NCBI RefSeq assembly: GCF_945290125.1
Contig: NZ_CALYQV010000019.1
Span: 1 to 36,065 of the forward strand
Direction: 5' to 3'
Length of the DNA: 36,065 nt
Source: an uncultured Lactobacillus sp.
GTDB lineage: Bacteria; Bacillota; Bacilli; Lactobacillales; Lactobacillaceae
The notes under the pieces are model-generated. The model had not been told where the DNA came from. It was given only the letters and a program-made list of their open reading frames with translations, and did no database searches. The translations under genes were made by a program, and so were the position numbers. Of this stretch, positions 8,287 to 16,314 are shown piece by piece (within the stretch, counting starts at the first letter, position 1; each line of letters starts with the position of its first letter).

Positions 8287-8311
8287 TTTATTTTTAAAGA
8301 AAATTATTTTC
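8270..8311. promoter_or_regulatory. Two near-identical palindromes, candidate RpiR operators
   Basis: GAAAATTATTTTC (8299-8311) is a perfect odd palindrome. GAAAATATTTTTC (8270-8282) is a near copy, with centres 29 bases apart. They lie between the divergent regulator and PTS operon; the second sits inside the PTS promoter. The GAAA...TTTC shape agrees with operators known for RpiR-family regulators. The AT-rich setting lowers certainty. Confidence 0.5.
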
Positions 8312-8396
8312 ATTTTTGACAAAAAGTAGTACAATGAAAAAGAGTAAATCTATCCGCTTACAACAAACTTTAAGGCTTTCTTGGGAAGAAATTATT

Positions 8397-9197
8397 TTGA
8401 ATCCGCTTATAGCAATCCAAAAAAAATATTTAAATTTTTCTAAAAATGAAAAAGTTATTGCCAATTATATTTTGCAAAACAGTCCTCAAATAAATAATAT
8501 GAAAATTACTGAACTGGCCCATCACACTTCTACCTCTATTTCTACTATTACTAGGTTCGTTAAGAAAATCGGATGTCAAAGTTATTCCGACATGAAAGTT
8601 AGCATTGGTCACCATTTGATTAATACTGTTCCTAAACAAAAAGATGACATTTTAAGTGAAGTTTTTACTTTTTATCAAACAGTCATTAAAAATACTCAGC
8701 AAATGATAGATCAAAGTCTAATCAAGCAGTTTATTGCGTTGTTAAAAAAGCAAGAACATATTATTGTAATTGGTTCCAGTAGTTCTGGTGTCTCTGCTGC
8801 TACATTTGGTCTGAGACTTATGCGCATGGGATTTGATGCCCAGAGCTTCAGCGATCCTAATTGGATGGAAATGCGTGCTAGTATTGCCCAAAGTAATGAT
8901 ATTTTTTTAGCTGTATCAAATAGCGGTACAACTGACTGCATTGTTAAAACACTGACCTTAGCGCAGAAACATCACGCAAAAATTGTTTCGATTACCAGTT
9001 ATCTTGAAAATCCGGTTGCCCAACTTAGTGACTTGATTTTTCACGTATATAATCCGCGATTTGCTAATAACGAGAAATTTATTAATTCCCAGTTTTCGAA
9101 TATGTACCTAATTGATATTTTGACTTCATGCTTGCAAGAAGAAACTGATTTACAAGAGTCAATGCTTACTACTAGAAAAGCTGTGGGCGATATTTAG
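8397..9197 (+). CDS. MurR/RpiR family transcriptional regulator with SIS domain
   Basis: A 266-residue regulator. The N-terminal HTH_6 domain includes SKNEKVIANYILQN and TSTSISTITRFVKKIGCQSY, and the C-terminal SIS (sugar isomerase) domain includes IIVIGSSSSGVSAATFGLRL and LAVSNSGTTDCIVKTL. SIS domains of this family bind phosphosugars as effectors. I choose the TTG at 8397 because GGGAAG lies 8 bases upstream and the protein then begins MNPLIAIQKKY, normal for the family; upstream in-frame ATG 8334 and TTG 8316 have no ribosome binding site. It is divergent from the phosphatase-PTS operon, with palindromes between, so it very likely controls that operon. Whether it activates or represses cannot be seen. 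Confidence 0.9.
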   Translation: MNPLIAIQKKYLNFSKNEKVIANYILQNSPQINNMKITELAHHTSTSISTITRFVKKIGCQSYSDMKVSIGHHLINTVPKQKDDILSEVFTFYQTVIKNTQQMIDQSLIKQFIALLKKQEHIIVIGSSSSGVSAATFGLRLMRMGFDAQSFSDPNWMEMRASIAQSNDIFLAVSNSGTTDCIVKTLTLAQKHHAKIVSITSYLENPVAQLSDLIFHVYNPRFANNEKFINSQFSNMYLIDILTSCLQEETDLQESMLTTRKAVGDI

Positions 9198-9213
9198 TAA
9201 TAAAGCAATAAAA

Positions 9214-9249
9214 AGGACGTAATTATAAAAATTACGTCCTCTTATTATT
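9214..9249 (-). terminator. Terminator between the RpiR gene and efp, bidirectional
   Basis: AGGACGTAAT (9214-9223) and ATTACGTCCT (9231-9240) form a perfect 10-bp stem. On the minus strand it is followed by TTTTTATTG, a good U-tract for efp; on the plus strand the tract is weaker (CTTATTATT). Confidence 0.85.
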
Positions 9250-9266
9250 CTGATAGTAAATACGTA

Positions 9267-9839
9267 TTATTTACTTCCTTCAGCTCTCGACTTATAGGAA
9301 CCTTCAGCTGTATTAATAACCAGCTCCTCGCCTTCTTTAATAAAGTCGGGAACTTGCACTACTAAGCCGGTTCCCATTGTGGCTGGTTTACCAGAACCAG
9401 TAACAGTAGCACCTTTAATGCCTGGTTCAGTATGAGTTACTTTCATCGTTACAGTTGACGGTAATTCAACACCCAGCAATTTACTGTTATTGGCAAATTC
9501 CAACTGAACTTCAATATTAGGCATCAAATAGAGTTTGTCATCACCTAATTGTTCACTTGAAACTTCATACTGTTCATAAGTTCCTGTATCCATGAAAGTG
9601 TAAATATCACCCTCATTATAAAGATATTGTGCGTTTTTCTTAGTGATATCAACTAAATCCACTTTCTCAGTCGGGCGCATAGTCTTATGAACCACAGCAC
9701 CACTTTCAACGTTGCGCAAATCCATTTGCATAACGGTGTTGCCCTTCCCGGGCTTATGGTGGTTAGCTTTCAAAACTCGAATTAGTTTGCCGTTTTGACT
9801 AAAAACCATACCTTTTTTTAAGTTAATTGCTTGTACCAT
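9267..9839 (-). CDS. efp: Translation elongation factor P
   Basis: A 190-residue EF-P with the usual three beta-barrel domains. The KOW-like N-terminal domain carries the tip loop HHKPGKGNT, with K32 at the position modified in many bacteria. The middle and C-terminal OB domains show the family blocks YLMPNIEVQLEF, LPSTVTMKVTHTEPG and SGKPATMGTGLVVQVPDFI. EF-P relieves ribosome stalling at consecutive prolines. AAGGGAG precedes the ATG at 9839. The sequence (SQNGKLIRVLKANHH) is the divergent paralogue type found in lactobacilli that often encode two EF-P genes; the other copy is not in this window. A short Pro-Pro ORF lies just upstream. Confidence 0.97.
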   Translation of the reverse strand: MVQAINLKKGMVFSQNGKLIRVLKANHHKPGKGNTVMQMDLRNVESGAVVHKTMRPTEKVDLVDITKKNAQYLYNEGDIYTFMDTGTYEQYEVSSEQLGDDKLYLMPNIEVQLEFANNSKLLGVELPSTVTMKVTHTEPGIKGATVTGSGKPATMGTGLVVQVPDFIKEGEELVINTAEGSYKSRAEGSK

Positions 9840-9868
9840 TTTTTACTCCCTTAAATCCATTTATTAAA

Positions 9869-9943
9869 TTAATTACTGACTTCAGGAAACCACGCCGGAG
9901 GTAAAGCAAACTTTTTTATTAATAATAAATAAATCTCATTCAT
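9869..9943 (-). CDS. Candidate 24-codon leader ORF with Pro-Pro motif upstream of efp
   Basis: The frame reads MNEIYLLLIKKFALPPAWFP and ends EVSN. It sits entirely between the efp promoter and the efp start, 29 bases before it. Three prolines, two adjacent, occur in a GC-richer island within very AT-rich DNA. The proline codons lie in TTTACCTCCGG, whose TTTAC(C)TCC is complementary to the efp ribosome binding region GGAGTAAA with one bulged C. No Shine-Dalgarno site precedes the ATG, but the -10 box lies 7 bases upstream, so the message may start at or next to the ATG (leaderless). Translation is unproven; a chance ORF remains possible. Confidence 0.4.
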   Translation of the reverse strand: MNEIYLLLIKKFALPPAWFPEVSN

Positions 9944-9950
9944 AATGATT

Positions 9951-9977
9951 AGTATAGCAAAATTTGGACTTTATCAA
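9951..9977 (-). promoter_or_regulatory. Promoter of efp and its leader ORF
   Basis: TATACT (-10, 9951-9956, minus strand) is preceded by TGC, an extended -10 element. TTGATA (9972-9977) is a possible -35 but the 15-base spacer is short. Transcription would begin at about 9944. Confidence 0.55.
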
Positions 9978-10020
9978 CACCATAAAATCAATCATTTTAA
10001 ATAAACTAAAAAGTTGAGAC

Positions 10021-11010
10021 TTACATGTTAACTTGAGTTCCAACGTTTTGCTTTACAGCATTATCATAAATGGACTTGGTGGCCATTAGATCTTGTGCTG
10101 CTATACCAACCGTTTCAAAGAAAATTATTTCGTTATCATTTTCGCGTCCTGTCAATTCACCGCTCACGACTTGACCAATTTCCCCAGTAAAATCGGCATT
10201 AGAAACCAAGCCTTTATTTAACGGAATAATTATGTCACCCGATTCAGCCAAAACAGCGTCTTTGGAATCAAAATAAATTTTATCCGCTTTAGCAACTAGT
10301 TCCGCTGGCGTTTCTTCCATTTGTGGTTGATAGGCACCCACACCGCAAATGGTAGCACCTTGCTTAATAAATTGAGCGTCATAAACTGGTTTAATTGACG
10401 GCGTGACAGATATGACCACATCTGCATCCTGTACCGCTTCATTTCCAGTGTCAACCGCCGTGATTTTGGTGTGGTATTGTGCCAAGTCCTTTTGCATTTT
10501 TGCGGCAAACTTTTGAGCTCGCTCAAAATCAAGGTCACTCACGACTACCTCATTCAGGTCTCGCACAATCAGCATGGCTTCAAGCTGCGTTGCCGCCTGT
10601 CCGCCAGTACCAATTAAGGCACCCTTTTTACAATTCTTTTTTGCCAAGTACTTGATTGCAACTCCCGAAGCAGAACCCGTACGCAATTGGGTCACATAAT
10701 TACCGTCCAATATAGCATTAACTACACCGGTTTGGGCATCGATATTTAGAACTTGGGCATTAATAGATGGCAATCCATGACTAATATTTTCAGGAAACAT
10801 ATTCAATACTTTCACGCAGGCAGCTTCGTAATCTTCACAAAAAGCGGGCATACATAAGAAAGTATCCTTACCATTTTGCTTAAGAATTTGAGTTCTTAAT
10901 GGTACATCTACTTTACCGGCAGAGAAGTAACGAAAAGCGTCACTGACCGCAGCAATGCAATCTTTTAATGAGTAACATTTTTCAATATCACTTCTGTTTA
11001 ACAGTAACAT
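10021..11010 (-). CDS. Ornithine cyclodeaminase / mu-crystallin family oxidoreductase
   Basis: A 329-residue NAD(P)-dependent enzyme of the OCD/mu-crystallin family, whose members include ornithine cyclodeaminase, alanine dehydrogenase and imino acid reductases. The dinucleotide-binding motif is [10 protein letters not shown] (residues 131-140). Likely substrate residues are R39 (PLRTQ), K67 (CVKVLNMFP) and R110-T111 ([18 protein letters not shown]), matching the Arg, Lys, Arg pattern of the family. GAGGAAGG precedes the ATG. It stands between coaA and efp in the same direction with no clear terminator after it. The actual substrate cannot be chosen from sequence alone. Confidence 0.9.
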   Translation of the reverse strand: MLLLNRSDIEKCYSLKDCIAAVSDAFRYFSAGKVDVPLRTQILKQNGKDTFLCMPAFCEDYEAACVKVLNMFPENISHGLPSINAQVLNIDAQTGVVNAILDGNYVTQLRTGSASGVAIKYLAKKNCKKGALIGTGGQAATQLEAMLIVRDLNEVVVSDLDFERAQKFAAKMQKDLAQYHTKITAVDTGNEAVQDADVVISVTPSIKPVYDAQFIKQGATICGVGAYQPQMEETPAELVAKADKIYFDSKDAVLAESGDIIIPLNKGLVSNADFTGEIGQVVSGELTGRENDNEIIFFETVGIAAQDLMATKSIYDNAVKQNVGTQVNM

Positions 11011-11085
11011 TTACCCTTCCTCATGTTATCTCTCAATATCATGATTCTAAAGCCTATTATAAATTAAAGCTATACCCAGCACATA

Positions 11086-12000
11086 TTAAATTTGTTTAAG
11101 ATAAATTTTGTCAATAACGTGGCCAGCAGCTTTATGTAAAATCAAACTGGCACGCTGTTTGGTAGGGGCAATATATTCTCGTAAATTAACCAAATTAACC
11201 ATTTGCCAAGTTTCTTGTGCAAATATGAGAGCTTCATCCCGCGGCCCATTAGCCATTTCATAATAAAAATTATGTGGATTATTTTTATTTAGCTCCATCA
11301 GTCTGACAAAGCGCTGCATAAACCATTTTTCAATCAAGTCTTCTGGTGCATCAATATAAATTGAGAAATCAAAAAAATCGCTGGTTACAATTTGACCATT
11401 AGTAGGTAGTTGCAACGTGTTAATTCCTTCAATAATTAAAATATCAGGCTCACGTACGTGACCATATTTTCCGGGAACAATATCACTTAACTCTTGAGAA
11501 TATAGTGGGTAAACAATATCCTTCTTGCCACTTAAGACATCTTGTAAAAAATTGATAAGCAAGTTCATATTATAACTTTCAGGAAAACCTTTGCGATCGG
11601 TTAAATTGCGCCGGGTTAATTCTTGATTGGAATAAATAAAACCATCTGTAGTCATTAAATGCACTTTTAAACCTGGATATGAACGACTAAGTAATATTTG
11701 CAAAAGCCGTGCAGTAGTTGACTTTCCCACTGCTACAGAACCTGAAATTCCAATAATAAAGGGTGCGCTTGCAACTTTTTGGTGTAAAAAACTGCCTTGC
11801 TTTTGCTGCAAATTTCTTTTCTCTTGATAGATCAAATAAAGATACTTAATTAAACTGCCATATACTTCTTGTACATCAGTTAAATTGATAATATCTCCTA
11901 AAGATTTAATTTTGGCTAATTCATCTTGAGTTATCTTAACCGGTTCAGTGGCAGACAGTGACTGCCATTCTTCTCTATTAAACTGTAAATAATTTTTCAT
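11086..12000 (-). CDS. coaA: Type I pantothenate kinase
   Basis: A 304-residue CoaA, close to the usual length. It phosphorylates pantothenate in the first step of coenzyme A synthesis. The P-loop is GSVAVGKST (residues 87-95). Other family blocks are HLMTTDGFIYSN, GFPESYN, YSQELSDIVPG, ILIIEGINTLQ and the C-terminal NLREYIAPTKQRASLILHK. AAGGA precedes the ATG by about 8 bases. It is apparently monocistronic, divergent from the SGNH esterase gene. Confidence 0.97.
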   Translation of the reverse strand: MKNYLQFNREEWQSLSATEPVKITQDELAKIKSLGDIINLTDVQEVYGSLIKYLYLIYQEKRNLQQKQGSFLHQKVASAPFIIGISGSVAVGKSTTARLLQILLSRSYPGLKVHLMTTDGFIYSNQELTRRNLTDRKGFPESYNMNLLINFLQDVLSGKKDIVYPLYSQELSDIVPGKYGHVREPDILIIEGINTLQLPTNGQIVTSDFFDFSIYIDAPEDLIEKWFMQRFVRLMELNKNNPHNFYYEMANGPRDEALIFAQETWQMVNLVNLREYIAPTKQRASLILHKAAGHVIDKIYLKQI

Positions 12001-12095
12001 CCTAGATATCCTTGAATTTTAATTCTTATAATATAGTAAAATAAAAGTATAAAGTTCTTTAATTAATTTCCTTAATCATACAGAAAGGCAAAACT

Positions 12096-12667
12096 ATGAA
12101 AAAATAATCTTATTTGGTGACTCCCTGTTTAATGGTTACCGTGCTGGTCATGATACTAACGTAATAACGGCTAGAGTGCAAAAAGAATTTGTTGGTCAAG
12201 CTCAAATTAGCAACTTATCCTTAAGTTGTGCTACAACAGTTCAAGGCAAGCAACGCTTAAACTTAATTCCAACAGATTCTGACATAGTGGTCCTTGAATA
12301 TGGTACAAACGAAATGTCTACTGGTTGGGGCATCAGTAGCGAAGAGTATGCTGCAAATCTTAACAACATGGTTAAAAGTATTGGGGCAACGAAAATAATT
12401 ATTGTAGGTCCTGCTTATGAGGATCCTAATAATAAGTATATTATGCAATATTACAACCACCAAAATATGACGATTTATAATCAAATTGCTGCAGATTGTG
12501 CCCGCAAATATAACATTCCTTTCATTAACTTGATCGCTAATTTTTGTCAGTTAGAAAATTTATCTTCGTACTACCAAGAAGATGGTCAGCATCTTACACC
12601 TGCAGGAAATCAAATTTTAATTAACCTGGTAGTAACGGCAATTAAACAAAAACTTGCACAATTGTAG
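12096..12667 (+). pseudogene. SGNH/GDSL-type esterase with a frameshift at codon 3
   Basis: The expected start MKKIILFGDSLFNGYR is present but split. ATG at 12096, after a good AAAGG site, runs ATG AAA AAA TAA because the A-run has six A's rather than seven. The rest is open in another frame to 12667. Catalytic blocks are present: GDSLFNGY (nucleophile Ser) at 12116-12139, EYGTNEMS (block III), and DGQHLTPAG near the end with the Asp-His pair. A truncated protein starting at the GTG at 12176 would lose the nucleophile and be inactive. The family hydrolyses lipid, acyl or carbohydrate esters. The gene is either decayed, mis-sequenced, or expressed only after slippage at the A-run. Confidence 0.8.
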
Positions 12668-12682
12668 TGCAAGTTTTCATCT
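12649..12682. terminator. Convergent terminator between the SGNH gene and the GNAT gene
   Basis: AAAACTTGCAC (12649-12659) and GTGCAAGTTTT (12667-12677) form an 11-bp perfect stem with a 7-base loop that contains the SGNH stop region. A/T flanks let it act on both strands. Confidence 0.8.
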
Positions 12683-13131
12683 TATAAATCCTTATACATC
12701 ATTACATGCTTAATATCAGCTTCTGTAAAAAGCTCACCTTTAGTATGGTAGCCTAAAAAGTCGTAGAAGGGTTTAGCCTGCCATTGTGCATGACAATAAA
12801 GGCGGTCAACCCCCTGATTACGCAAGTATTCGTGAACCTGAGTCATCATTTTGGTACCCAGTTTTTGCCCGCGGGCTTCTGTAGCAACTGCTACTCTACC
12901 TAACATCCACTTGTCTTTTTCTTGAAAAATGCGGCAAACAGCCAGAGCGTTTGTTTTTTGATCATTCAGTAAATAGACTTGAATAGCGTCCAAATCTTCG
13001 TCATCCAGCTCGGGTACAGTAATTTCCTGTTCCGTTACAAATGTATCTATCCGCAAACGAGCAACACAAAACATTTCCCGTCCTGTCATTTGTGCAACTG
13101 TTTTAAACGTAAATTTTTCACTTTCAGTCAT
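12682..13131 (-). CDS. GNAT family N-acetyltransferase (ElaA-like)
   Basis: A 149-residue acetyltransferase. Family features are CVARLRIDTFVTEQEI at the N-terminus, then LGRVAVATEARGQKLGTKMM, which holds the acetyl-CoA binding loop (R/Q-x-x-G-x-G/A pattern ARGQKLG), and FYDFLGYHTKGELF near the end. Members of the ElaA group are widespread and mostly without known substrates. It starts 8 bases after the helD stop, so the two form an operon. Confidence 0.9.
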   Translation of the reverse strand: MTESEKFTFKTVAQMTGREMFCVARLRIDTFVTEQEITVPELDDEDLDAIQVYLLNDQKTNALAVCRIFQEKDKWMLGRVAVATEARGQKLGTKMMTQVHEYLRNQGVDRLYCHAQWQAKPFYDFLGYHTKGELFTEADIKHVMMYKDL

Positions 13132-13139
13132 AGAATTTC

Positions 13140-15434
13140 CTACTTTTCCACATAAGTTTCCGGGTCCACTTTAAGAAGTGGACTCTTTTCTTTTGTATAA
13201 ATAATATCAAGCTTGTACATTGCACGCGAAGTGATTGTGTAGACAAGTTGTGTTTCATCAATGCGATGATAATTTTCTTTTGAAGCATCCCACATAATGA
13301 CTGCGTCAAATTCCAGACCCTTAGCTAAATATGACGGGATGACAAGAGTACCATTTACCAAACGTTGGTTGGCAGTAGCAATCAACGTTGCCTTTACCTT
13401 ATCCGCTTTTAGTTTCTGCGCTACAATTTTCGCGCTGGCTAAGTCTTTGGTGATGATCGCTGTTGTCATTTTGGCTTGATCATTTTCACTTAAAATTTGT
13501 TCTAGTGCCTGCATAGCAGCAGTATTATTGGACCGCTCCCACAGAACCGGTTTAGGTCCTTGGCGGTTAAATGATTCAATTTTTTCGCCTTGCCGCAGAA
13601 TTTGCTTGGTAAATTCTGTCAGTTGCTTAGTTGAGCGATATGATTTGGTTAATTGCACCACATCAGTTTTTTCAGGATCAAACAGACCACTAATCTGCTT
13701 GAGCAGACTTCTACTTTCATCTTTAGTAAAAATAGCCTGATTTAAGTCGCCCAGCATAGTAAATTTGGCGCGGGGAAAATTATACTTGAGATAACAAAGT
13801 TGAAACGGGGTATAATCTTGAATTTCATCAATAAAAGCATAGCGCATTTCATAATCTACGTGACGACCCGTAATTAGATCATAAAGATATAAATACGCTG
13901 AAACATCATTCATATAAATATAATGTTTCATAAAGCTTTGCTTGACATCTTCAACATGTTTTTCCCAGTCTTTTTCGCTAATTTGCCACTTAGCTAAATC
14001 AGTCATTTTAGGAACTGCACGTAAAAAACTCAAGTACTGGGCGCGCATGTTAATAAAATTATTGCGTCTAATTTGTTGGAAAACTTTTTCTAGTGCTTTG
14101 ACAACGATTTTACGGCTGAGGAATTTTTCCTCTTTTTCTTCAGATTCAAATTCTTGGTCCGGCCGATCATACAAAGCATTCAATTGCTCTTGGCTCAAGT
14201 TTTGGATAGCGTCAGATACCCATGCCTTTTTAGTTTCACCATTAATTTTGCGATTAAGTGACTTAATTAATTCTTCACGTGTAGCGTCAATTCTGTTACT
14301 TAAATTATAGTTAGAATTAAATGAATAGTAGAGTTCATTGATTTTTTCTTTTGTAAAAAATGGTTTCTTTTTATTGCGGAAGTAAATATTTTTAAAAACT
14401 ACCCCGCGATTATTAAGATGTTTAGCATAATGGTGCAATAAATTAAAGAAATTTGTAGAGTCCTTAAACTGACTAATGGCGGAATCAGCTGCACTATCTT
14501 CAAATTGGTCAAACAAGTTTTCGACTGTCATTCCCGGCAATCTTCTAGCCACAAACTGCCAATAGGTCATTTGGACCATGTTTTGTTCGCCCATTTCAGG
14601 TAAAACATTCTTAATGTAATCATTAAATAATTGGTTTGGACTGAACATGATAACATCACTACTGGTTAACTTGCCCCGGTAGCGATAAAGCAGGTAAGCA
14701 ATTCTTTGCAAAATGGCAGAAGTTTTCCCAGAACCAGCTGCACCTTGAACAAAGAGCAAGTCAGCACCGGTATTTCTAATAATCTTATTCTGTTCACGCT
14801 GAATAGTCGTAACAATTGATTTCATCTGGGTGCCGGATTTTTCGCCCAAAACTTCCAGCAACATTTGATCGCCAATGGATTCATTGGTATCAAACATATT
14901 AACGATCTTGCCGTCCTTAATCACGAACTGCCGTTTTTTAGTCATATCAACGGTAATTTCACCCTCAGGAGACATATAAGAAACCTTCCCAATTTTTCCA
15001 TCATAATAAATGGAAGAAATTGGTGCTCGCCAATCATAAATTAGAAAATGGTTATTCTTATCGGCAAAGGAGCCCAGACCAATATAGATAGTTTCTGGTT
15101 TCTCTCCATTTTCTTTAAAATCTACTCTGGCAAAATATGGTTTTTGCTCTAGTTCTTGCACTGTACTCAGTTGCTTTGCGGCATGTTGCCAGGCATTTTG
15201 ACGTTCATCAAGCAGTTGCTGCTGTTGGTGAATAGACAATGCAGTTTCCATTGACGTTGAATAGCCGTCATAATCTAGTTTTACATCATCAAAAAAGTGT
15301 GAATTAAGATCTTGGGCTTCACCTTCAGCGGACTTAATTGACGAAGACAACTCGGACTTTTTAGCTCTAATCATTTTCAAGATCCGGTCGAGATGCTTTT
15401 GCTCAAATTCTTTATCATCCATCGCTTTTGTCAT
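13140..15434 (-). CDS. helD: HelD-like UvrD/Rep-family ATPase (RNA polymerase recycling factor)
   Basis: A 764-residue protein of the HelD family. A charged coiled-coil N-terminal arm (about residues 8-100) is followed by an SH3-like strand-rich segment with the family block IYDWRAPISSIYYDG, then the ATPase core: Walker A GAAGSGKT (231-238), FIDEIQDYTPFQ (Walker B, from 534), LGDLNQAIF and late VYTITSRAMYKLDIIY. HelD proteins bind RNA polymerase and release it from stalled complexes. A long insert between residues 300 and 500 matches the family plan. The ATG at 15434 is chosen because AGGTGAG is just upstream; an upstream ATG at 15464 has none. It is co-transcribed with the GNAT gene. Confidence 0.92.
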   Translation of the reverse strand: MTKAMDDKEFEQKHLDRILKMIRAKKSELSSSIKSAEGEAQDLNSHFFDDVKLDYDGYSTSMETALSIHQQQQLLDERQNAWQHAAKQLSTVQELEQKPYFARVDFKENGEKPETIYIGLGSFADKNNHFLIYDWRAPISSIYYDGKIGKVSYMSPEGEITVDMTKKRQFVIKDGKIVNMFDTNESIGDQMLLEVLGEKSGTQMKSIVTTIQREQNKIIRNTGADLLFVQGAAGSGKTSAILQRIAYLLYRYRGKLTSSDVIMFSPNQLFNDYIKNVLPEMGEQNMVQMTYWQFVARRLPGMTVENLFDQFEDSAADSAISQFKDSTNFFNLLHHYAKHLNNRGVVFKNIYFRNKKKPFFTKEKINELYYSFNSNYNLSNRIDATREELIKSLNRKINGETKKAWVSDAIQNLSQEQLNALYDRPDQEFESEEKEEKFLSRKIVVKALEKVFQQIRRNNFINMRAQYLSFLRAVPKMTDLAKWQISEKDWEKHVEDVKQSFMKHYIYMNDVSAYLYLYDLITGRHVDYEMRYAFIDEIQDYTPFQLCYLKYNFPRAKFTMLGDLNQAIFTKDESRSLLKQISGLFDPEKTDVVQLTKSYRSTKQLTEFTKQILRQGEKIESFNRQGPKPVLWERSNNTAAMQALEQILSENDQAKMTTAIITKDLASAKIVAQKLKADKVKATLIATANQRLVNGTLVIPSYLAKGLEFDAVIMWDASKENYHRIDETQLVYTITSRAMYKLDIIYTKEKSPLLKVDPETYVEK

Positions 15435-15645
15435 AAACTCACCTATTTTTTTCAAAACTTGCATTCTATTTTACCATGAAATCGGTTTATATTAAAATCT
15501 TGCACTTATTTTTTCAATCAGTAAAATATAGGCAATTAAGATAATTCAGACAGTTTATAACTATAATTTAATATGCTAAAGTTAGTAAAATATGAAACTT
15601 TTACCATTTTTCCTCTATAATGTAAGATAATGGAGTGATTAAAGT

Positions 15646-16290
15646 ATGAAAAATTTTCGTCATTTTTTTTCTAAACTAGCGTGTGCACTAGTTGTAATTC
15701 TGACAATCGGAAGTGCAATAACTCCCGTTGCTGATAACTCATTAACTAACTGGTCTTCTCAGACTGTTTACGCTAAAAAGGCTAAAAAGAAAACTAAAAA
15801 ACACAAAAAGGCTAAAAAGAAGCATGCCGCTGTTACAACTTCTTGGCGGTGGAAAAAGCCTACAGCTTCGGTCTACATTGATCTTAATGATAATCAAGAA
15901 CTGATTTCCGCTACCAATGAGGCGATTAAAGAGTGGAATGATACTAAAGCTTTTACTTTTACCAAAGCCAAAAGCAAGAAAAATGCTAAGATTGTAATAG
16001 AACAGATTTATAGTCCCAACACAAACTATGCTGGGTATACTACTTTTCATTATTATGTTAAAACTGGAATTATGTACTCTGCTTTAACCAGGTTGAACAT
16101 TTATTATTTACAAAATTTTTCACCATATAATTATACGTATCAACGCATTCTTAATACCGTTGAACATGAATTGGGACATGCAATAGGTCTTAAACATAAT
16201 AATGGGGTTTCGGTAATGTATCCAACCGGTTCACTCTATCCAATTGAGCCAGATGATGTTGCAAAGGTTGAAAAATTATACGGGGAATAA
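15646..16290 (+). CDS. Secreted matrixin-like zinc metalloprotease (M10 type)
   Basis: A 214-residue secreted protease. A signal peptide (LACALVVILTIGSAITPVA) is followed by a cleavage region VYAKK, seen in other Lactobacillus secreted proteins. Residues 44-60 are almost all Lys, Ala and His. The catalytic domain has the zinc motif HELGHAIGLKH (residues 174-184, H-E-x-x-H-x-x-G-x-x-H) and Met-turn SVMYP (189-193), which define metzincins of the matrixin type. It lacks any propeptide or haemopexin region. GGAGTG precedes the ATG and TATAAT (15616-15621) is a likely -10. The Lys-rich linker may hold it on the wall by charge. Targets are unknown; bacteriocins, surface proteins or host proteins are possible. 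Confidence 0.88.
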   Translation: MKNFRHFFSKLACALVVILTIGSAITPVADNSLTNWSSQTVYAKKAKKKTKKHKKAKKKHAAVTTSWRWKKPTASVYIDLNDNQELISATNEAIKEWNDTKAFTFTKAKSKKNAKIVIEQIYSPNTNYAGYTTFHYYVKTGIMYSALTRLNIYYLQNFSPYNYTYQRILNTVEHELGHAIGLKHNNGVSVMYPTGSLYPIEPDDVAKVEKLYGE

Positions 16291-16314
16291 GTTGAAAAAT
16301 TTGCGAGGAGTAAA

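Noticed and set aside
8316..8396. Longer RpiR protein starting at TTG 8316 or ATG 8334
   Set aside because: Neither has a ribosome binding site and the added residues do not belong to the family; TTG 8397 has both.
13942..14310. Plus-strand ORF of 122 codons inside helD
   Set aside because: It lies antisense to conserved helD coding sequence, has no ribosome binding site and no recognisable domain.
15520..15593. Direct repeat AGTAAAATAT (15520-15529, 15584-15593) before the protease gene as a pheromone-regulator box
   Set aside because: The copies are 64 bases apart and low in complexity, unlike the helically spaced pairs bound by such regulators.
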